Positions 6,002-7,424 of a stretch of 7,424 bases of DNA are shown here, one piece after another; positions within the stretch are counted from its first letter, which is position 1; the number at the start of each line of letters is the position of its first letter. The notes below the pieces were generated by a model. That model was not told where the DNA came from. It was given only the letters and a program-made list of their open reading frames with translations, and did not search any database. The stretch lies in the NCBI GenBank assembly GCA_903901905.1, contig CAIUSQ010000133.1:1-7424 (forward strand), written 5' to 3'. This DNA comes from an uncultured Actinomycetes bacterium. GTDB lineage: Bacteria; Actinomycetota; Actinomycetes; Nanopelagicales; Nanopelagicaceae. The position numbers and the translations under genes are program-made.

Positions 6002-7424
6002 ATGAGCACTGACAATTCAACTGGATCTACATCAAAGCCTGGCGCTGAAGAAGATTTACCTGAGCAGCTCCGAATTCGCCGAGAAAAGCGTGCTGCCCTA
6101 ATTGCCCGAGATGTTGAGCCATATCCCGTTTCAGTACCTCGCACAAAATCACTTATAGAGATTCGTGAAAAATATGTTGGTCTTGAGATCGATGTTGCAA
6201 CAGGGGATGTTGAATCACTAACAGGAAGAATTATATTTAAACGCGATACAGGCAAACTTTGCTTTGCAACTTTACGTGAAGGTGATGGCACTGAACTTCA
6301 GGCGATGTTATCTCTAGATAAAGTTGGCGAGGATGCACTTGAATCTTGGAAATCAGAGATTGACTTGGGCGACATCGTTTCGATAACAGGTGAGATCATT
6401 ACCTCAAAACGTGGTGAACTTTCTGTACTGGCTAACTCTTGGACATTGGCATCAAAGTCTCTTCGACCTTTACCAAATGATCACAAACCAATGTCAGAAG
6501 AAACTCGCGTACGTATGCGTTATGTTGATTTAATAGTTCGACCCGAGGCTCGAAGTAACGCACGTTTGCGCCCTGCAGTTATGAAATCTTTACGCGCTAC
6601 TTTTGAAAAAGAAAAATTCGTAGAAGTTGAGACTCCTATGCTTCAGGTAATGCATGGTGGTGCTGCTGCACGTCCATTTAAGTCTTTTTCGAATGCTTAC
6701 GATATGGATCTCTACCTCCGGATAGCTCCAGAGCTTTTTCTCAAGCGCTGTGTTGTAGGTGGCATCGAACGCGTTTTTGAAATTAACCGTAATTTTCGCA
6801 ACGAGGGGGCAGATTCTTCCCACTCACCTGAGTTTGCAATGATTGAAAGTTATATGGCCTATGGAGACTGGCTCTCGATTGCTGATTTAACACGAGAGCT
6901 TGTTCAAAATGCAGCGATGGCAATTGCAGGTTCACACGTTGTAACGCACCACGATGGACGCCAAGCAAATTTAGGTGGCCAGTGGAAACAGATTTCACTA
7001 TACGAAGCCATTTCCAAGGGAGTTGGCCAAGCGGTTACAGCCGTAACTCCAATAGCAGAGCTCAAGAAAATCGCTGAAAAACTTGGGATGAAGGTTGACC
7101 CTAAGTGGATTACAGGAAAATTAGCTGAAGAGATATTTGAACATGTCGCCAAAGATCAACTAATTGAACCTACCTTTGTAATGGGTTTTCCCGTTGATAC
7201 ATCACCACTAGTTCGAGCACATCGCGAAATCCCAGGAGTTGCTGAAAAATGGGATTTATATGTCGATGGTTTTGAATTAGCAACTGGTTACTCTGAGCTT
7301 ATTGATCCTGTGATTCAACGTGATCGTTTGGTTGAACAAGCAACACTTGGCTCAAAGGGTGATCTTGAAGCAATGCAAGTTGATGAAGATTTCTTGCGTG
7401 CAATGGAGTTTGCAATGCCACCAA
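6002..7424 (+). CDS. lysS: Lysyl-tRNA synthetase, class II (3' end cut by window)
   Basis: LysRS charges tRNA(Lys) with lysine using ATP in the cytoplasm. The frame is open from ATG 6002 to the window end (474 codons plus one base). An in-frame TAG at 5993-5995 makes this ATG the first possible start. After a short polar N-terminus, an OB-fold anticodon-binding domain (about 60-160) includes LTGRIIFKRDTGKLCFATLREG. The class II catalytic domain then shows RYVDL (173-177), motif 1 region VETPML (209-214), MHGGAAARPF (217-226), and motif 2 FEINRNFRNEG with R266, followed by H274 and E277F278 in SSHSPEF. FELATGYSEL (424-433) is the lysine-pocket strand. Motif 3 (GxGxxR) should follow within the missing 30-40 residues or so. 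The gap after coaX is 20 nt. Its position after coaX is the usual actinobacterial one. Confidence 0.97.
   Translation, partial: MSTDNSTGSTSKPGAEEDLPEQLRIRREKRAALIARDVEPYPVSVPRTKSLIEIREKYVGLEIDVATGDVESLTGRIIFKRDTGKLCFATLREGDGTELQAMLSLDKVGEDALESWKSEIDLGDIVSITGEIITSKRGELSVLANSWTLASKSLRPLPNDHKPMSEETRVRMRYVDLIVRPEARSNARLRPAVMKSLRATFEKEKFVEVETPMLQVMHGGAAARPFKSFSNAYDMDLYLRIAPELFLKRCVVGGIERVFEINRNFRNEGADSSHSPEFAMIESYMAYGDWLSIADLTRELVQNAAMAIAGSHVVTHHDGRQANLGGQWKQISLYEAISKGVGQAVTAVTPIAELKKIAEKLGMKVDPKWITGKLAEEIFEHVAKDQLIEPTFVMGFPVDTSPLVRAHREIPGVAEKWDLYVDGFELATGYSELIDPVIQRDRLVEQATLGSKGDLEAMQVDEDFLRAMEFAMPP

Noticed and set aside
6650..6679. MHGGAAARPF in LysRS where many bacteria have a proline before GGA
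   Set aside because: This variant is, as I recall, common in actinobacterial LysRS, and all other class II motifs in the visible part are intact, so it is lineage variation.

Overview
This window is a compact, single-strand block of housekeeping genes. By spot counts the DNA is roughly 40% G+C. The order is hpt (3' end) - ftsH - folE - folP - folB - folK - panC - coaX - lysS (5' part). This is the conserved actinobacterial order around ftsH, the folate genes and lysS, as recalled from Mycobacterium and Streptomyces. The protein signatures are also actinobacterial: MHWR and SRKRFLG in FolP, EHLCM in FolE, the ERNA-type C-terminus of CoaX, and MHGGAAARPF in LysRS. Low G+C, tiny intergenic gaps and loss of genes usually found between these neighbours suggest a genome-reduced actinobacterium. 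A freshwater acI / Nanopelagicales type ('Ca. Planktophila'-like) is my best guess, but it is an inference that needs a database search.

Layout: 1-141 holds the C-terminus of hypoxanthine phosphoribosyltransferase. 167-2242 is the membrane AAA+ metalloprotease FtsH. 2229-4408 holds four folate genes (folE, folP, folB, folK), joined by overlaps or a 4-nt gap. After a 53-nt gap, 4462-5981 holds pantothenate synthetase (panC) and type III pantothenate kinase (coaX), 2 nt apart. 6002 to the window end is lysyl-tRNA synthetase, missing its last part, including class II motif 3. No stretch of more than 300 bases lacks a gene. I see no RNA gene, mobile element, CRISPR array, integron, rho-independent terminator or minus-strand gene.

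Function: FolE, FolB, FolK and FolP supply the pterin branch and the condensation with p-aminobenzoate in tetrahydrofolate synthesis. PanC makes pantothenate, and CoaX phosphorylates it as the first step to coenzyme A. The two pathways are linked in general metabolism because pantoate synthesis by PanB uses a folate one-carbon unit. FtsH provides membrane protein quality control, and LysRS charges tRNA(Lys).

I found no new biological system here. The points worth a second look are modest: an unusually short or mis-started panC, the absence of panD and other genes from their usual places, a strongly basic N-terminal tail on FtsH, and a possible leaderless promoter for lysS.
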